Assembly: GCF_031127875.1 (NCBI RefSeq)
Contig: NZ_JARXIA010000001.1
Span: 372,001-436,000 of the forward strand
Origin: Pelagicoccus sp. SDUM812005
Lineage (GTDB): Bacteria; Verrucomicrobiota; Verrucomicrobiia; Opitutales; Opitutaceae
Direction of reading: 5' to 3'
DNA length: 64,000 nucleotides
In this document: positions 62,229 through 64,000 of the stretch, piece after piece
Layout: each line of letters begins with the position of its first letter
Position numbering within the stretch: the stretch's first letter is position 1
Notes under the pieces: generated by a model
Databases searched by the model: none
What the model was told of the DNA's origin: nothing
The model's input: the letters and a program-made list of their open reading frames with translations, nothing else
Position numbers and translations under genes: made by a program

Positions 62229-64000
62229 CTAGGCTTCGGCTCCGGGTTCTGGAATGGGATCTTCTTTTCCGTGGTGTTCCTTGGCGATGAGCACGTAGAG
62301 AGACGGAACGAAGAAGAGGGTGAAGAGGGTGCCGATGGCCATGCCGCAGACGAGCACTAGGCCGATGGAGTTACGGGCGGCGGCGCCGGCTCCGCTGACG
62401 AAGATGAGCATCATGTGGCCGAAGACGGTGGCTGCGGTGGTCATGAGGATCGGACGCAGGCGCACGGCGGCGGCTTCGGAGGCGGCCTTGAGCTTGCTGC
62501 GTCCTTGGCGTTGCAGGGAGTTGGCGAATTCGACGATGAGGATCGAGTTTTTGGATACAAGGCCTAGGAGGGTGATGACGCCGACTTGGGAGTAGATATT
62601 CCAAGAGGTGGTCCAACCCCAGCTCCAATGCGGATCCCAAGGCCCGCCGGGGGCTCTGAGCGCGGTGAAGAGCAGGGCTCCGAACATGCCCAGTGGCACG
62701 GAGCCGAGCAGGATGATGAGCGGGTCGCGGAAGGAATTGAACTGGGCTGCCAGCACGAGGAAGATCAGGATCAGGGCCAGCCCGAGCGAGGGCAGGAAGT
62801 TGCTGCCCTCCTTGCGGAGTTGGCGGGACTCGCCCCCGTAGTCGACGTTGTAGTCGAGCGGCAGGGTTTGGCGGGCTTCGTTTTCCAGGAACTTAAGGAC
62901 CGAGTCCAAGGGGGCGGCGGGGATGCCGGTGATCTTGACGGCGTTGAGCTGGTTGAAGCGCTTGAGGTCGCGCGGCTCCACGCTGTCCACGATGGTGGCG
63001 AAGGTGGAGAGCGGGACGAGCTGGCCGTTGGCGCCGCGGATTTGGATGTCGTTGAGGTCGTCGGTGGTGAGGCGGCTGGCCCGCTCGACTTGGGAGATGA
63101 CCTTGTAGGAGCGTCCGTCCATGGGAAAGCGGTTGATGTAGTTGCCGCCGATGTTGGCCGCGACGTCGAAACCGACGGTTGCCATATCGAGCCCGAGGGC
63201 GGCGACCTTGTCGCGGTCGAAGACGATGCGGGACTGGGGCTCGTCGATCTTGACGTCCAGTTCCGGAGGGAAGGCGAAGAGTCCGCTGGCGGCGGCCTTG
63301 CCGGCGATCTCTTGGGCGAGAGCGGCGATTTGCTTGGTGTCGGCGGTGGAGGCGATGACCATTTCCACGGGAAAGTTTCCGGCGCCGGGCAGGGCTGCGG
63401 GAAGGATAGGGAAGATGGTAATGCCAGGGATGCCCATCAGCTTGGGCATGAGTTCGTAGCGGATCTGGAAGATATCGCGTTCGCGCTCGTCCCAAGGCTT
63501 GGCGATCATGCCGCCGAACCCGCCGGTGGGAAAGGTAATTTGGAAGGAGTAGTCGTATTCCGGGATGGATTCGAAGGCCTCTTGGGCTTGTTCGGTGAAA
63601 TGCGAGGTGTTTTCGAGGGAGGAGTTGGATGCGGTGCTCACTACTCCGAAAACGATCCCTTGGTCCTCGGTGGGGGCCAGCTGGGTGTTCATCGAGGAAA
63701 GGATGAAGAGGGGGAAGATCGCGAGGGTCACGAGCGTCCAGCCCGTGTAGATGGCGGGGCGGGTGCGCAGGGTGGCGTCGACTAACCGTTGGTACTTGTC
63801 GCGCAGTCCGTCGAAGAAGCGATTGATGAAGCCGGTCATTCCCTTGTCCTCGCCCTTGGCGTTAAGCACCTTGGAGGCTAGCATGGGCGACAGGGTCAGG
63901 GCCACGAAAGCGGATATGAGGATGGCGCCGGCGAGGGTGACGGTGAATTCGCGAAAGAGCGAACCGGTCAGCCCGCCCTGGAAGGCGATGGGCGCGTAGA
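62229..64000 (-). CDS. RND-family efflux transporter (AcrB/HAE1 type), partial
   Basis: Inner-membrane proton-driven multidrug exporter, C-terminal 590 residues; the N-terminal ~450 residues lie beyond the right edge. It starts in helix 4-6 (YAPIAFQGGLTGSLFREF, LAGAILISAFVALTLSPMLASK), then has the second periplasmic domain (including PRDLKRFNQLNAVKITG and VDYGGESRQLRKEGSNF), and the C-terminal helix bundle (LGSVPLGMFGALLF, GLVSKNSILIVEFANSLQR, then RLRPILMTTAATVFGHM). It ends with PIPEPGAEA. It is the first member of an operon with tolC just downstream. Confidence 0.94.
   Translation of the reverse strand, partial: YAPIAFQGGLTGSLFREFTVTLAGAILISAFVALTLSPMLASKVLNAKGEDKGMTGFINRFFDGLRDKYQRLVDATLRTRPAIYTGWTLVTLAIFPLFILSSMNTQLAPTEDQGIVFGVVSTASNSSLENTSHFTEQAQEAFESIPEYDYSFQITFPTGGFGGMIAKPWDERERDIFQIRYELMPKLMGIPGITIFPILPAALPGAGNFPVEMVIASTADTKQIAALAQEIAGKAAASGLFAFPPELDVKIDEPQSRIVFDRDKVAALGLDMATVGFDVAANIGGNYINRFPMDGRSYKVISQVERASRLTTDDLNDIQIRGANGQLVPLSTFATIVDSVEPRDLKRFNQLNAVKITGIPAAPLDSVLKFLENEARQTLPLDYNVDYGGESRQLRKEGSNFLPSLGLALILIFLVLAAQFNSFRDPLIILLGSVPLGMFGALLFTALRAPGGPWDPHWSWGWTTSWNIYSQVGVITLLGLVSKNSILIVEFANSLQRQGRSKLKAASEAAAVRLRPILMTTAATVFGHMMLIFVSGAGAAARNSIGLVLVCGMAIGTLFTLFFVPSLYVLIAKEHHGKEDPIPEPGAEA

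Overview
The window is a 64 kb, gene-dense, GC-rich chromosomal segment of a Gram-negative bacterium. It carries LPS genes (lpxK, kdsA, an LptF/LptG permease, an LptE-like lipoprotein), a BamD-like protein, a TonB-dependent receptor, TolC and an RND pump. Menaquinone (menB) and 2-oxoglutarate dehydrogenase genes are present. The large receptor begins its mature part with an 'ELSPFEV' segment of the kind common in Opitutae, many genes have weak Shine-Dalgarno sites, and a galactokinase sits beside a XylR/AraC-type regulator. Together these suggest Verrucomicrobiota, class Opitutae (Pelagicoccus/Puniceicoccaceae-like). This is an inference from protein style; there is no rRNA in the window.

Layout. 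1-5,024 (minus): sucA-sucB-lpdA, the three subunits of 2-oxoglutarate dehydrogenase, with lpdA cut by the window edge. 5,289-9,375: a small helical protein with a SUI1/YciH factor, metF with an inverted repeat in its leader, rlmN, and an LptF/G permease. 9,425-11,275 (minus): an ECF sigma factor translationally coupled to a small secreted protein, and an M14-like peptidase. 11,432-16,255: UDP-glucose dehydrogenase, a small membrane protein, and topoisomerase III with a lysine-rich tail. 16,256-25,669 (plus): lpxK, M29 aminopeptidase, adenosine-deaminase-like protein, RluD, MenB, a DAP-decarboxylase-like enzyme, HrpB, and a 77-residue flagellar-rod-like mini-protein. 25,805-30,087: a coiled-coil membrane protein, an MFS transporter, a 41-residue membrane peptide, an RluA synthase and an SDR. 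30,147-30,741: a ribosome hibernation factor and tRNA-Arg(ACG).

30,891-37,913 (all minus): a Nudix protein overlapping PPK2, a rRNA-methyltransferase-like protein, rpe, an LptE-like lipoprotein, a BamD-like protein, and the classical rpmF-plsX-fabH cluster (rpmF was found by eye). 38,128-41,937 (plus): trpD-glmM-TPR protein. 41,934-43,690 (minus): an S41-like PDZ protein coupled to oligoribonuclease. Then come kdsA, an orphan anti-sigma-like protein, a His-rich secreted protein, a NarL-type two-component pair and a 1,189-residue TonB-dependent receptor. 51,963-55,838 (minus) is an envelope cluster: a TlpA-like thioredoxin, an FG-GAP repeat protein and a TPR lipoprotein. 55,952-58,403 is a divergent XylR-like regulator/galK pair. 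The end holds an HDOD-GAF-like protein, a bifunctional-nuclease-family protein and a TolC/RND efflux operon.

Most of the window is housekeeping metabolism and envelope biogenesis. I see no rRNA operon, CRISPR array, insertion sequence, prophage or obvious defence island. The most unusual observation is an in-frame TAG that separates a lipoprotein signal peptide (start 54,646) from the FG-GAP protein it evidently belongs to. Other items of interest are two unlisted small genes (rpmF, and a 41-residue membrane peptide), a stand-alone flagellar-rod-like mini-protein, a sigma factor/secreted-protein pair without a neighbouring anti-sigma factor, an S41 protein that lacks its catalytic lysine, and a Nudix protein with a degenerate Nudix box overlapping PPK2.
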